In this document: one piece after another, positions 44,683-53,928 of the stretch | Position numbering within the stretch: position 1 is the stretch's first letter | Layout of the letters: each line of letters starts with the position of its first letter | NCBI GenBank assembly: GCA_017525015.1 | Contig: JAFXUK010000022.1 | Location: 1 to 64,000 of the forward strand | Reading direction: 5' to 3' | Length of the DNA: 64,000 bases | Source: Bacilli bacterium | GTDB lineage: Bacteria > Bacillota > Bacilli > RF39 > UBA660 | Translations under genes and position numbers: made by a program | Notes under the pieces: model-generated | The model's input: the letters and a program-made list of their open reading frames with translations, nothing else | What the model was told of the DNA's origin: nothing | Database searches by the model: none

Positions 44683-47600
44683 CTAATCTGGTATTATTAC
44701 CCAACCACTACCGGTACCATAAGGATGATTAGGACAAATATAATCGTATTTATTTAATTGTGGATTTTGCTTACGAGTAACATATTTAGAACCGTCCCAA
44801 CAATAATGAATATATGCATAATTATGAGGACTATCTCCAGCAGTACAGTTTCTCCATGTTGCAACCTTTTTCTTTGTACTACCTCTTATATTACAAGGCT
44901 TGCCTGGAGGAGCACAAATTTGTGTATTACAATCAATTTGAGATGAACCACATCTTATATTAGAATCAAATTTAGAAACATAATAATAAGTTATTTTTCC
45001 ACCACCACAAATCTTAGAACAACTTGTTTGTGAACTAAATACTGCATTAGCTCCACAACATTGTTGTGTATTACATGCAGAACCACCACTAGATAAATCT
45101 TTAGCATTACATCTTCTACCATCTAAAGCAGAATAAGCTACTTGATTAAATGTACCACTATCACATTTCTTATTACATGTAGATCCATCTCTATAAGTAA
45201 CCTCAGTACAACATTCAGGAACATTAACATAACCTTCACATTTAATTTGAGGAGAAGCATTTCCAACATTATCAATTACTTGAATCCATCCTTCTTTTTT
45301 ACCACTAGATCCACAAGATAAATTCAATGTATCGTTACTTCCATATGTATTATCTCCACTTCTCCAGTACTTAACTATTTGAACTCCACTAGCAGCATTA
45401 TTAGTTTTAGGATCATCCTGAGATGTAACTTTAATTCTATAACTATTATTATTATCTGAACTATAACTACCTTCTATTGTACAAGTTCCAGTTGGAGCAG
45501 TCTTATCAATTTTAACTTGATGATAACCATTACATGCAGTTTTATTATCAGCCTTATCAACTACATATTCAGTATAATGAATCATCTGATCAATATCATT
45601 TTTATATACTGTAGTAGGACTTGTCTTACACTCACTACCTCCAGTATCAGAACAAATACCTGTAATTACAACAGGATTAGTAGTCCAATCACCATTATAA
45701 TTAGGTCCTGTATCTGTATTATTAGTTATCTTAGTTGTACAAGTTGGAGGATCAATATCAATATTAATCTCTGCATTCTTAGGACATTCATCACTCTTGT
45801 TACCAGCATAGTCATATACATAACCACCCTTATTAACTCCTAAAGCTCCACCTTGTTTAGTTTTAATATTGTAATTATATAAGTATTTCTCATTATTCTC
45901 AGTATTAGTAGAATCACATCCACTAGAGAAATTCTTATCATCATCTTTACAATTATGAGATAAAGTAACAGACTCACCTTTCTTTAACCAACCAGCAGCA
46001 TTTGGACCAGTTGTACCAGTATAAGTCTTTTTAATTGTACAAGTAGGTTTAACAGTATCTACTTTTACATAAGCTTCACTACTCATATTTGAACAGTTTC
46101 CAGCTTTATCACAACTATCAAATTGAACAATATGTGTACCTTGATCATTAACATCAAATCCATATTGATGATTAGATCCAGATGGAGATACTCTTACTTT
46201 ACTTGGATTATTCCAAATAATATCATTACCACTCTTACCAGTTTGTTTAAAGTATAAGTAATCAAAATGATCCCATCCAGAAAGTTCAGCATCACCTGAA
46301 TCAACTCTTTGACCTTCTACACTAGCTCTAATCTTTTCATTAGACCAATGATTATGATCCATAAAATCATTAATAGTACCAGCAACATAATTATTATTAG
46401 ATGTCTTCTTAGTAAATGTTACTGTAGGAACCTTTGGAGCAGTTCTATCAATATTAGCAAAGATATTAACTACTGTACAGTTTCCAGCTTTATCACAAAC
46501 ACTAAGTTTACCATAACGTTTACCTTCTCTAACTAAACGTAATCCTTTAATTTCACCATTCATTAATCCATGTTCTGCTAAAGCAAGTTCTTCATCATTA
46601 GTAGGATCATCTACAAGTGAACTTTCAAAAGTACCCTTAGCAAGTACTCCATTATCTTGTTCAGCTACTCCATTAGCTAAACTAGCAGTACTTCTAATAT
46701 CTACATTACTAGTTCCACCAGCAACTCCTACATCATTAACATCCCATTCATAAGAATATAGATATAAGTTATCACTAACTTTTACATCAATAACAATTCC
46801 ATCTTTATAATTACTAGAATTCATCCATTTCTCAGAACCTGTACCAACTAAATTTTGATAATCTCCTGCATAAATTGTTCCTTCAGGAACTCTAGCATTA
46901 ATAGTAGCTTGATCTTGTACTACTAAAGAAGAAACTTCTTTCTTAGTACTTCCATTCTTACTATAGATAGTAACTACTACTTTTGGAGCTTGTAAATCAA
47001 CATTAGTTCTTACATAACACTTAGTAACATTAGTATCTTTTGCATTATCTTCAATTGCAACATAAGCCCATCTAGTACCATATTTATATTGAATTAATCC
47101 AGAAGGACTCACATCATCATTAGGCCATGTTCTAGTAAAGAAATCTCTCTTACATCCAGAACCAGCTCCATCATCACAACCAACTGTGATTCTAGCAACA
47201 CCACTTCTATCATTTCCAATAACATCTCTACCAGCATAATTAACTTTATTAATCCAATCATCATCATCTCTAGCATTACCTTTAATATCAGTACAGCTAG
47301 GAGCTTTTTGATCAGAATAGTCACCAATTATAGAAGTATAATTAGTAATTCCTCCCTGCTCATTAACAGCAGTAATAGCAACTTTAATACTACTAAATCC
47401 AGTAACAGATAAATAATTAGATAAAGCTTTAGAAGTAACAATTAAGCTCTTTTCAAATCCACCCATTAAATTATCAGATTTAAATACTTCAGCAAACTCA
47501 CCTTTCTTTTCAATATCTGCATAGATTGAATAATTATAACTATAAATTCCTACAGAATCATCTATTTCTGATCCATTAATCTTAAATGAGAATTTTGCAT

Positions 47601-48069
47601 CCTTAACATCATCAAATGAAGTTCCATTATAATTACCACCAGTAAATTTAAAATCTACTATCTCAGGTTTAGGAACTTCTACTTCTGCAGGAACAACTTC
47701 CTTACCACAATATAAGTAAGTGTAATATGAATATTCAGTCTTACTTAATTTATACACACGAACAAAAGACTTCTCCATACAATCCTCACCTTTAGAGTTA
47801 GAGACATCTTCTTTTAAGTATCCTGCCTTACGTAGAGTATTCAAATCAACTTTTACAGAATCCCCTATTAGTACTGGTAACTTATCTTTATTACTTTGCA
47901 TGTATAATTTAGTTGCCATTTCAGTATTATTTTTATTTTGGCTATCTCTTTCAGCCCTTGATTTTTCAATATAACGAGAAACTCCTACTACTGCTAAAAC
48001 TGCTAGTATACCAACAATAACAATAACAGCAAGTAACTCAGTTAAAGAAAAGGCTTTTTTGTTTTTCAT
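44683..48069 (-). CDS. Giant prepilin-like surface protein B
   Basis: 1128 residues from ATG 48069 (site aggtgttgg). The class III signal is NKKA then FSLTELLAVIVIVGILAVLA, with Ala instead of Gly before the cleavage site. It is a paralogue of protein A over the whole length: the same N-terminal region (SRYIEKSRAERDSQNKNN), the DRTAPKVP Ig-like boundary, units with PTC, GPN(A/Y)xG and YDYAGNKSD, and a Cys-rich C-terminus with SCSKICGGGKITYYY and two CN-TQ-C motifs. Protein A has two extra repeat units. Both look like long rods standing off the membrane with a disulfide-rich tip. First gene of the four-gene cluster. Confidence 0.75.
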   Translation of the reverse strand: MKNKKAFSLTELLAVIVIVGILAVLAVVGVSRYIEKSRAERDSQNKNNTEMATKLYMQSNKDKLPVLIGDSVKVDLNTLRKAGYLKEDVSNSKGEDCMEKSFVRVYKLSKTEYSYYTYLYCGKEVVPAEVEVPKPEIVDFKFTGGNYNGTSFDDVKDAKFSFKINGSEIDDSVGIYSYNYSIYADIEKKGEFAEVFKSDNLMGGFEKSLIVTSKALSNYLSVTGFSSIKVAITAVNEQGGITNYTSIIGDYSDQKAPSCTDIKGNARDDDDWINKVNYAGRDVIGNDRSGVARITVGCDDGAGSGCKRDFFTRTWPNDDVSPSGLIQYKYGTRWAYVAIEDNAKDTNVTKCYVRTNVDLQAPKVVVTIYSKNGSTKKEVSSLVVQDQATINARVPEGTIYAGDYQNLVGTGSEKWMNSSNYKDGIVIDVKVSDNLYLYSYEWDVNDVGVAGGTSNVDIRSTASLANGVAEQDNGVLAKGTFESSLVDDPTNDEELALAEHGLMNGEIKGLRLVREGKRYGKLSVCDKAGNCTVVNIFANIDRTAPKVPTVTFTKKTSNNNYVAGTINDFMDHNHWSNEKIRASVEGQRVDSGDAELSGWDHFDYLYFKQTGKSGNDIIWNNPSKVRVSPSGSNHQYGFDVNDQGTHIVQFDSCDKAGNCSNMSSEAYVKVDTVKPTCTIKKTYTGTTGPNAAGWLKKGESVTLSHNCKDDDKNFSSGCDSTNTENNEKYLYNYNIKTKQGGALGVNKGGYVYDYAGNKSDECPKNAEINIDIDPPTCTTKITNNTDTGPNYNGDWTTNPVVITGICSDTGGSECKTSPTTVYKNDIDQMIHYTEYVVDKADNKTACNGYHQVKIDKTAPTGTCTIEGSYSSDNNNSYRIKVTSQDDPKTNNAASGVQIVKYWRSGDNTYGSNDTLNLSCGSSGKKEGWIQVIDNVGNASPQIKCEGYVNVPECCTEVTYRDGSTCNKKCDSGTFNQVAYSALDGRRCNAKDLSSGGSACNTQQCCGANAVFSSQTSCSKICGGGKITYYYVSKFDSNIRCGSSQIDCNTQICAPPGKPCNIRGSTKKKVATWRNCTAGDSPHNYAYIHYCWDGSKYVTRKQNPQLNKYDYICPNHPYGTGSGWVIIPD

Positions 48070-48139
48070 ATCCAACACCTACTATTCTACGATTACAATT
48101 ATAACATAAAAAAAACAAAAATAAAGATACAAAATAATA

Positions 48140-48168
48140 AAAAAAGAAGCATTTTATTCTGCTTCTTT
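48140..48168 (-). terminator. rpmF terminator
   Basis: AAAGAAGC and complement with a ten-base loop and T-run on the minus strand; overlaps the stop codon at 48154. Confidence 0.65.
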
Positions 48169-48363
48169 AGTACTAACTTCTACTTTTCCCTTATAAGTTC
48201 CGCATTTAGGACAAACTCTGTGTGGTTTAATCATTTCTCCACAACTTGGACATTTAGTCATTCCAGGAATTTCCATAGCGTTATGACTTCTTCTCATTCT
48301 CTTTCTAGTTTTAGAAACCTTACGGAAAGGAACAGCAAATAATTGAATGTCTAATTTCATCAT
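48154..48363 (-). CDS. rpmF: 50S ribosomal protein L32
   Basis: 69 residues. Core [18 protein letters not shown], then a zinc knuckle with CPSC and CPKC. Standard bL32 starts at (M)AVP; here nine residues (MMKLDIQLF) precede it, and the ribosome site aaggagtg is placed for this longer start. No start codon exists at AVP, so the extension is real. It sits just after yceD, the usual partner, and ends in its own terminator. Confidence 0.93.
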   Translation of the reverse strand: MMKLDIQLFAVPFRKVSKTRKRMRRSHNAMEIPGMTKCPSCGEMIKPHRVCPKCGTYKGKVEVSTKEAE

Positions 48364-48369
48364 AGTATC

Positions 48370-48834
48370 TCACTCCTTATCATAATCTTTTAATAAATCA
48401 CTAAATGGACGATTTTGATGAAAATGCTCATCCTCGCTAATTAATCTCCATCCATCCCCATGAAATTTACTGAGATCGCTAACCTTAGTAAACTGTAAGG
48501 GGACCTCTAGTACAATATTTTCCCACAAAAACAGTAAAATATCAAGTAAATTTTCACTCTTTTTGCAATTTTCTTCTATTATATCATCATAATCAATAGA
48601 AAAAGGATAATCTATTTCTTCTAAAGAAATAGAATCATGTAATCTCATAGAACCTTCTATATGACAATTTATTACATCTTCTCCCTCTTCTTCTTTAATA
48701 GTTCCAGTAACCATTACAGTATGTAGAAATACCACATCACTATTCTCATATAATTCTTTTGGTATATCATAAGAACCTGTAATATCAATTGATGGAACTA
48801 CACCACTATGAAGTAAACTTAAATCTATATCCAA
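48370..48834 (-). CDS. yceD: YceD family (DUF177) protein
   Basis: 154 residues. The C-terminal NIVLEVPLQFTKVSD and GDGWRLISEDE are typical of YceD, which is linked to 23S rRNA accumulation and is nearly always next to rpmF. The start is a TTG at 48834, eight bases after aggtga; no better ATG exists. The two Cys pairs of longer family members are not present. Spaced 6 bases from rpmF. Confidence 0.85.
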   Translation of the reverse strand: MDIDLSLLHSGVVPSIDITGSYDIPKELYENSDVVFLHTVMVTGTIKEEEGEDVINCHIEGSMRLHDSISLEEIDYPFSIDYDDIIEENCKKSENLLDILLFLWENIVLEVPLQFTKVSDLSKFHGDGWRLISEDEHFHQNRPFSDLLKDYDKE

Positions 48835-48842
48835 TATATCAC

Positions 48843-49409
48843 CTACTTAATAGCAACAATATTTTCATTCTCTATAACTTGAATTATTCCATGATAATGC
48901 ATTTTCTCACCAGCAGGTAACTTAGTATCTTTATTAACCCAAACTCTAACTACTATAGAATCAGTTTTTAAAGCCTTTACTTCAGTATTTAATAAAATAC
49001 CATCTTTTAATTCATTTAAATTATATATTTCATTATCTCCTTTTCCAACTTTAACAGAAATACGAATATCTTCTTCAGGTATTAAATATTCATCACATTT
49101 ATCTTCTTCTATTAAATCTAAATCAGGAATAATTTTAATTTGATATGGAACTCCTACAGTTAAATTATTATGAACATCTAAACTATAAGTATTAGTAGAT
49201 AATCCAACAGAATCAGTAACAGGAGTAACCTTAGTAAGTGTAATCTTATCTCCTAAAGTATCATGATATACAACACTTAATGACTCTGAATTAAAATCTA
49301 CATCTCTATCATTTTGAAATTTATAATATATTTTATATGTACAAATAATTGCTACTAATAAAATCAAGGAAACAAATATTCCATTCTTTATTAATTCTTT
49401 CTTTAACAT
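48843..49409 (-). CDS. Exported single-span protein with Ig-like domain
   Basis: 188 residues. One N-terminal span (GIFVSLILLVAIICTYKI), then a beta-rich outside domain. The phrase GDKITLTKVTPVTDSVGLST, then YSLDVHNNL and a VVRVWVNKD strand resemble TasA/camelysin-like or Ig-like exported proteins. Ten bases upstream of yceD. Function unknown. Confidence 0.55.
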   Translation of the reverse strand: MLKKELIKNGIFVSLILLVAIICTYKIYYKFQNDRDVDFNSESLSVVYHDTLGDKITLTKVTPVTDSVGLSTNTYSLDVHNNLTVGVPYQIKIIPDLDLIEEDKCDEYLIPEEDIRISVKVGKGDNEIYNLNELKDGILLNTEVKALKTDSIVVRVWVNKDTKLPAGEKMHYHGIIQVIENENIVAIK

Positions 49410-49467
49410 AAAGCACCTCTAAACATATGATAACTATTTTTAATATCTTTTTCAATATTTAAATAAT

Positions 49468-50370
49468 TTAAACTAATATTTTACTAAATACAGCGTAAAC
49501 TGTATCTAAGTCTCTACAACTAACTAAGAATCTAGTGTTATGACAGAATGTTAATCCATCAATTCCAGATACTCTTTGTAATTCTTCACCTTCAAGACCA
49601 GCCCACTCTTCTGGAAAATCCATTCTATTACTTTTATCTTCTAAACTCTTAGGAACAGTCTTAATAGCATATCCTCCTCTATTAGATGGATAAGCAACAA
49701 ATAAAATTGAATTTGCTTTTTCTTCAGCTAAAATTGTTTCTTCATAAGGTAAGAATACTGGAAGTATTAAATATTTACTTCCTTCATCTATATCATCTAA
49801 TAAATCAAGAATTTGTTCCTCAGCTAAAGCTTTTCCTTGAATATAGTATATTTCTTCTTCAAGTATCATTTTAGCTAAAGCACAAGCTTTTTCAAATTGC
49901 TCAGATTCAGTTTGATTAGTTTGAAAACTAGGATTAAATGATTTAATAATTCCAGGAACCATTTTTACTTTATAGTTAGCAATGATTTGCGGAAATATAC
50001 CATTATCATCAGCATCAATTCCCTCTACTAAATCTTTATCCATCATTTCAAATACTCTCTCTGGAAGTAATATTCCTCTTTTTCTTAAGAAATCTACTCC
50101 AAATTCCCTCCAAAGTAAACCAAATGCACAATAAGGAATATTATTATCTCTTCTTAAAGCATCAGTTTGATGATGATCAAACTTTCCTCTTCCAACATCA
50201 TATACTAATACATTAGAAGATATATCACTAGGAACACTATTAGTACGAAATACTTTTATATCTCCTAAATACATCTCTAAAAAAGCAGATGCAAAAACAT
50301 CATCTGCATGAAAAGTACCACTATGAGTAATACAATTAGCTTCTTCTATATTATTAACTACTTTTAACAT
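49468..50370 (-). CDS. MYG1-family protein
   Basis: 300 residues. ITHSGTFHADDVFASA and VYDVGRGKFDHHQT carry the HxD and DHH metal motifs of MYG1/UPF0160, a DHH-like phosphoesterase family; the eukaryotic member is an RNA exonuclease. GWRRE-like LLWREFG and the C-terminal FCHNTRFLVSCRD fit too. Full length. Probably a metal-dependent nuclease; bacterial substrate not known. Site aaggga; downstream of the YugP-like gene by four bases. Confidence 0.87.
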   Translation of the reverse strand: MLKVVNNIEEANCITHSGTFHADDVFASAFLEMYLGDIKVFRTNSVPSDISSNVLVYDVGRGKFDHHQTDALRRDNNIPYCAFGLLWREFGVDFLRKRGILLPERVFEMMDKDLVEGIDADDNGIFPQIIANYKVKMVPGIIKSFNPSFQTNQTESEQFEKACALAKMILEEEIYYIQGKALAEEQILDLLDDIDEGSKYLILPVFLPYEETILAEEKANSILFVAYPSNRGGYAIKTVPKSLEDKSNRMDFPEEWAGLEGEELQRVSGIDGLTFCHNTRFLVSCRDLDTVYAVFSKILV

Positions 50371-50374
50371 TATA

Positions 50375-51040
50375 TCAGTCCCTTCTACGTGCCATTAATA
50401 CAAGTCTTAATATTTCTAGAAGAGATGTTGCAACAGCAGCAACATAAGTAAGTGCTGCAGCTGTAAGCATACCCTTACAATTAGATAATTCACGACTATC
50501 TACAATACCTAAATCTAATAATTCATATAAACCTCTACGAGAAGCATCAAATTCAACTGGTAATGTAATTAATTGAAAAAGTAATATAAAAGCTTCACAA
50601 AAAATACCAAACCAAAATATTCTTAAAGCTCCAGCAAATATACCAATCATAATTGCAATATATCCTGCCATAGAAGCAAAATTAACTAAAGGAGTAATAC
50701 TCTTTCTAAATCTTAAAAATACATATCCTGTTTTATCTTGTATAGCATGACCACATTCATGAGCTGCTACACTAACAGATGCAATTGAAGATTTAGCATA
50801 AATTGAATCAGATAAACGAACTACCTTGTTCTTAGGATCATAATGATCACTTAAAACTCCACTAGTTTGTAATACACCAACTTCTTTTAATCCATTCTTA
50901 TCAAGAATCATTCTAGCTACTTCTAAACCAGTAATTCCTTTAGAATTCATAATCTTAGCACATTTATTATATTGCGAATTTAAATATGCTTGAGCACCTA
51001 AAGTAATTGCAAAAGTAATAATTATAAATAAATAGTACAT
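50375..51040 (-). CDS. YugP-like zinc metallopeptidase
   Basis: 221 residues, membrane protein. An N-terminal span, then VSVAAHECGHAIQD with the HExxH zinc site, then two or three further spans and a LPVEFDASRRGL segment, which carries the likely third ligand. This is the YugP family of membrane-embedded peptidases of unknown substrate. Site gaggagg. It is in an operon with the MYG1-like gene. Confidence 0.87.
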   Translation of the reverse strand: MYYLFIIITFAITLGAQAYLNSQYNKCAKIMNSKGITGLEVARMILDKNGLKEVGVLQTSGVLSDHYDPKNKVVRLSDSIYAKSSIASVSVAAHECGHAIQDKTGYVFLRFRKSITPLVNFASMAGYIAIMIGIFAGALRIFWFGIFCEAFILLFQLITLPVEFDASRRGLYELLDLGIVDSRELSNCKGMLTAAALTYVAAVATSLLEILRLVLMARRRD

Positions 51041-51078
51041 TTACATTCCTCCTCAAACTTAGAATATTATATCATATT

Positions 51079-52653
51079 TTATTTTAAAGATAAAACAATT
51101 TCCTCGGCTACTTTAACACCATCTATTGCAGCAGTAGTGATTCCTCCTGCATATCCTGCTCCTTCTCCGCAAGGATATAGTCCTTTAATAGAGGATTCAA
51201 AAGAATCATCTCTCTCAATTACTACAGGAGAACTAGTTCTAGTTTCTACTCCCAAGAATATTGTATCACTTCTATCAAAACCTTTTATCTTTTTACCAAA
51301 TTCAGGCATAGCTTCAATTATAGAATCACTAACAAACTTAGGTAATATACTTCTAATATTACCAAAATCATAACTACCTTTAGTATTAGGAGTAATTTTA
51401 CCAAATTCACTACTTACAGTATTATCACAAAAATCTTTATATAACTGAACAGGTATAACTCCATTACAAAGCTTATAAGCCTTCTCTTCTAATAATCTTT
51501 GATATGCCATACCAGCAAATAAATCATCTCCAAAGTCTTTTGGTGATACTGATACAACTATCGCACTATTAGAATTCTTTTCACTTCTTGCATGATTACT
51601 CATACCATTTACAACAAGTCTACCTTCTTCAGAAGAAGCATTAACAACAAAACCTCCAGGGCACATACAAAAACTATATACTCCTCTTCCCTCTTTAGTT
51701 TGATATGTTAACTTATAACTTGCTGCTCCAAGATTTTTAGAAAAATCTCCATATTGCCAATTATCAATCATACTTCTAGGATGTTCTACTCGTACACCTA
51801 TCGCAAAATTCTTAGGTTTCATACTTACATGTTTATTTCTAAGCATTTTAAAAGTATCTCTAGCAGAATGTCCTATCGCAAGTACAACATAATTAGAATT
51901 AATCTCTTCATTATTATTTACTATAACTCCAGTAATTTTACCTTTATGAGTCTTTAAATCAGTAACACAAGATCTATATCTAAATTCTCCACCCATAGAT
52001 ATAATCTTATTTCTCATATTAATAATAACTTCTCTTAATATATCAGTCCCAATATGAGGATTATGCGTATAAAGAATTTCTTTAGGGGCTCCACACTCTA
52101 CAAATATCTCAAATACTTTCTTACATCTTAAATTATCTTTAGTTAAAGTATTTAGTTTACCATCACTAAAAGTTCCAGCTCCACCTTCACCAAATTGTAC
52201 ATTAGAATTAGGATCTAAAACATTATCTTTAAAGAATTTTTCTACTGTATTTATTCTATCTTCTACTCTTTCTCCTCGCTCTAATATAATTGGATTAAAT
52301 CCAGAAGACGCTAACATATAAGCAGAAAAAAGTCCTGCTGGACCACTACCTACTATAATAGGTCTACTATTCATCATATTAATAGTAGTAGGAAAAACAT
52401 ACTTCTCTTCTACATACGAAAAAATATCAGAAGAATTAATTCTATCTAATACCTTTCCTTCATTTTTAATTTCTACATCAACTTCATATACATATAAAAT
52501 ATTCTTTTTATCTCTCGCATCAATACTTCTCTTAGATATTTCATATTTAATAATATCTCTATTACTAATTTTAAGTTTCTGTGAAATCTTTTTTTCTAAT
52601 AATGAAGGAGAATCCATATTAACATTTATTTTAATTTGTCGGATTCGAATCAT
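51079..52653 (-). CDS. FAD-dependent oxidoreductase (COG2509 type)
   Basis: 524 residues. An N-terminal ferredoxin-like region of about 95 residues comes before the Rossmann motif VGSGPAGLFSAYMLAS. Other marks are NVQFGEGGAGTFSDGKL, the second dinucleotide region VLAIGHSARDTF, and a C-terminal GLYPCGEGAGYAGGI. These belong to uncharacterised FAD dehydrogenases in Bacillota. Its ATG (site ggtgat) lies 23 bases inside the upstream flavoprotein gene, so both are translated together. Confidence 0.88.
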   Translation of the reverse strand: MIRIRQIKINVNMDSPSLLEKKISQKLKISNRDIIKYEISKRSIDARDKKNILYVYEVDVEIKNEGKVLDRINSSDIFSYVEEKYVFPTTINMMNSRPIIVGSGPAGLFSAYMLASSGFNPIILERGERVEDRINTVEKFFKDNVLDPNSNVQFGEGGAGTFSDGKLNTLTKDNLRCKKVFEIFVECGAPKEILYTHNPHIGTDILREVIINMRNKIISMGGEFRYRSCVTDLKTHKGKITGVIVNNNEEINSNYVVLAIGHSARDTFKMLRNKHVSMKPKNFAIGVRVEHPRSMIDNWQYGDFSKNLGAASYKLTYQTKEGRGVYSFCMCPGGFVVNASSEEGRLVVNGMSNHARSEKNSNSAIVVSVSPKDFGDDLFAGMAYQRLLEEKAYKLCNGVIPVQLYKDFCDNTVSSEFGKITPNTKGSYDFGNIRSILPKFVSDSIIEAMPEFGKKIKGFDRSDTIFLGVETRTSSPVVIERDDSFESSIKGLYPCGEGAGYAGGITTAAIDGVKVAEEIVLSLK

Positions 52654-53866
52654 CTAAATCACCTAAACTTTTTCCCGCAAGAATTCCACTTATCCAGCAT
52701 TCTGTTAAGTTAAATCCTCCACAATTACCATTTATATCTAATAATTCACCTGTAATATAAAGTCCATCAATTAATTTTGATTCCATAGTATCTAAATTAA
52801 TCTCTCTTAAAGACACTCCTCCATTACATACCTGACAATTTAAAAAATCTTTAGTACCAGTTATTTCAATAGGAAATCCCTTTAAATTACGACATAAAAC
52901 TAATTTCTCATCATTAGTTAAATTCTCATAATAAACATCTTCTCTTAAATGACTATATTTAAGTATTATAGGAATAATCTTTTTATTTAAAAATCCCTCT
53001 AATAAATCATATAAATTCTTATCTAAATTCTTTTTACTATATCTATCCATCCAAGGAGTAATTAAAGTCTCAACAAATGGTACAAAGTTTATTTTAATAA
53101 CTTCTTTTTTATTTTCTTCTAATCCTCTAGTAACAAAATGACTAAGATTAAAAGTACAAATACCACTTATTCCATAATCAGTAAGTTGTACTTCTCCTTC
53201 TTCAGAAGCAATTTCTACTCCATCTTCTTCTAAAATAAGTTCTACATCACTTCTTACTCCATCCCATTCTTTACAACCATTAAAATTACTAATTAATTGT
53301 ACTAAAGCAGGTAATGGTTTAATAATAGTATGACCAAAATCTCTTAAGAACATATAACCAATTCCATCACTACCAGTTTTAGGATAAGCACAAGAACCAG
53401 TCGCAAGTACTACTTTATCAGCATATAAATCACGATCAGTCATATGAATCATAAACTGATTATCTTTCTTTACTATGTCTTGTACATATGAATTTGTATA
53501 TAAAGTAACTCCTCTTCTATCAATTTCTCTTTCTAATGCATCACGAATAGTACTAGCTTGATTAGAAAAAGGATATATATAACCATTTTTATTCTTAGAT
53601 ACTATTCCAATAGAATCAAAGAAATAATTTACATCTTCTATATTTTTTTCAGATAAAAAATCTTCTAAATATTCTCTATTTTGACTATGATAGTCATCTA
53701 CAGAGTATGAATCATGTAAGTAATTACAACGACCATTACCAGTAAGTAATAATTTCTTAAGAATCTTATCATTTCTCTCTAAAATAATAACTTCATTATT
53801 TTCATTTTTAGCATGTAGTGCACATATAACTCCACTAGCTCCTCCACCAATAATTACTATTCTCAT
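52631..53866 (-). CDS. HI0933/YhiN-family flavoprotein
   Basis: 411 residues from ATG 53866 (site aggag); an in-frame start at 53875 is in the site. FAD motif VIIGGGASGVICALHA, then LLTGNGRCN, ATGSCAYPKTGSDG, and C-terminal GELLDINGNCGGFNLT are family signatures. Predicted NAD(P)/FAD-dependent oxidoreductase (BaiN/RdsA-like) of unknown substrate. Overlaps the next flavoprotein gene by 23 bases, an arrangement that suggests a shared redox role. Confidence 0.9.
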   Translation of the reverse strand: MRIVIIGGGASGVICALHAKNENNEVIILERNDKILKKLLLTGNGRCNYLHDSYSVDDYHSQNREYLEDFLSEKNIEDVNYFFDSIGIVSKNKNGYIYPFSNQASTIRDALEREIDRRGVTLYTNSYVQDIVKKDNQFMIHMTDRDLYADKVVLATGSCAYPKTGSDGIGYMFLRDFGHTIIKPLPALVQLISNFNGCKEWDGVRSDVELILEEDGVEIASEEGEVQLTDYGISGICTFNLSHFVTRGLEENKKEVIKINFVPFVETLITPWMDRYSKKNLDKNLYDLLEGFLNKKIIPIILKYSHLREDVYYENLTNDEKLVLCRNLKGFPIEITGTKDFLNCQVCNGGVSLREINLDTMESKLIDGLYITGELLDINGNCGGFNLTECWISGILAGKSLGDLDDSNPTN

Positions 53867-53898
53867 AAGATCCAACTCCTCTATTATTTATTATAACA

Positions 53899-53928
53899 TA
53901 AAAAAAAGACTAATAAAGTCTTTTTTTA
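53899..53928 (-). terminator. Terminator after the surface adhesin gene
   Basis: AAAAAAAGACT and complement with a four-base loop and T-run on both sides. Confidence 0.7.

Noticed and set aside
45517..45843. Plus-strand frame of 108 codons inside giant pilin B
   Set aside because: Antisense shadow with poly-Ile/Thr composition.
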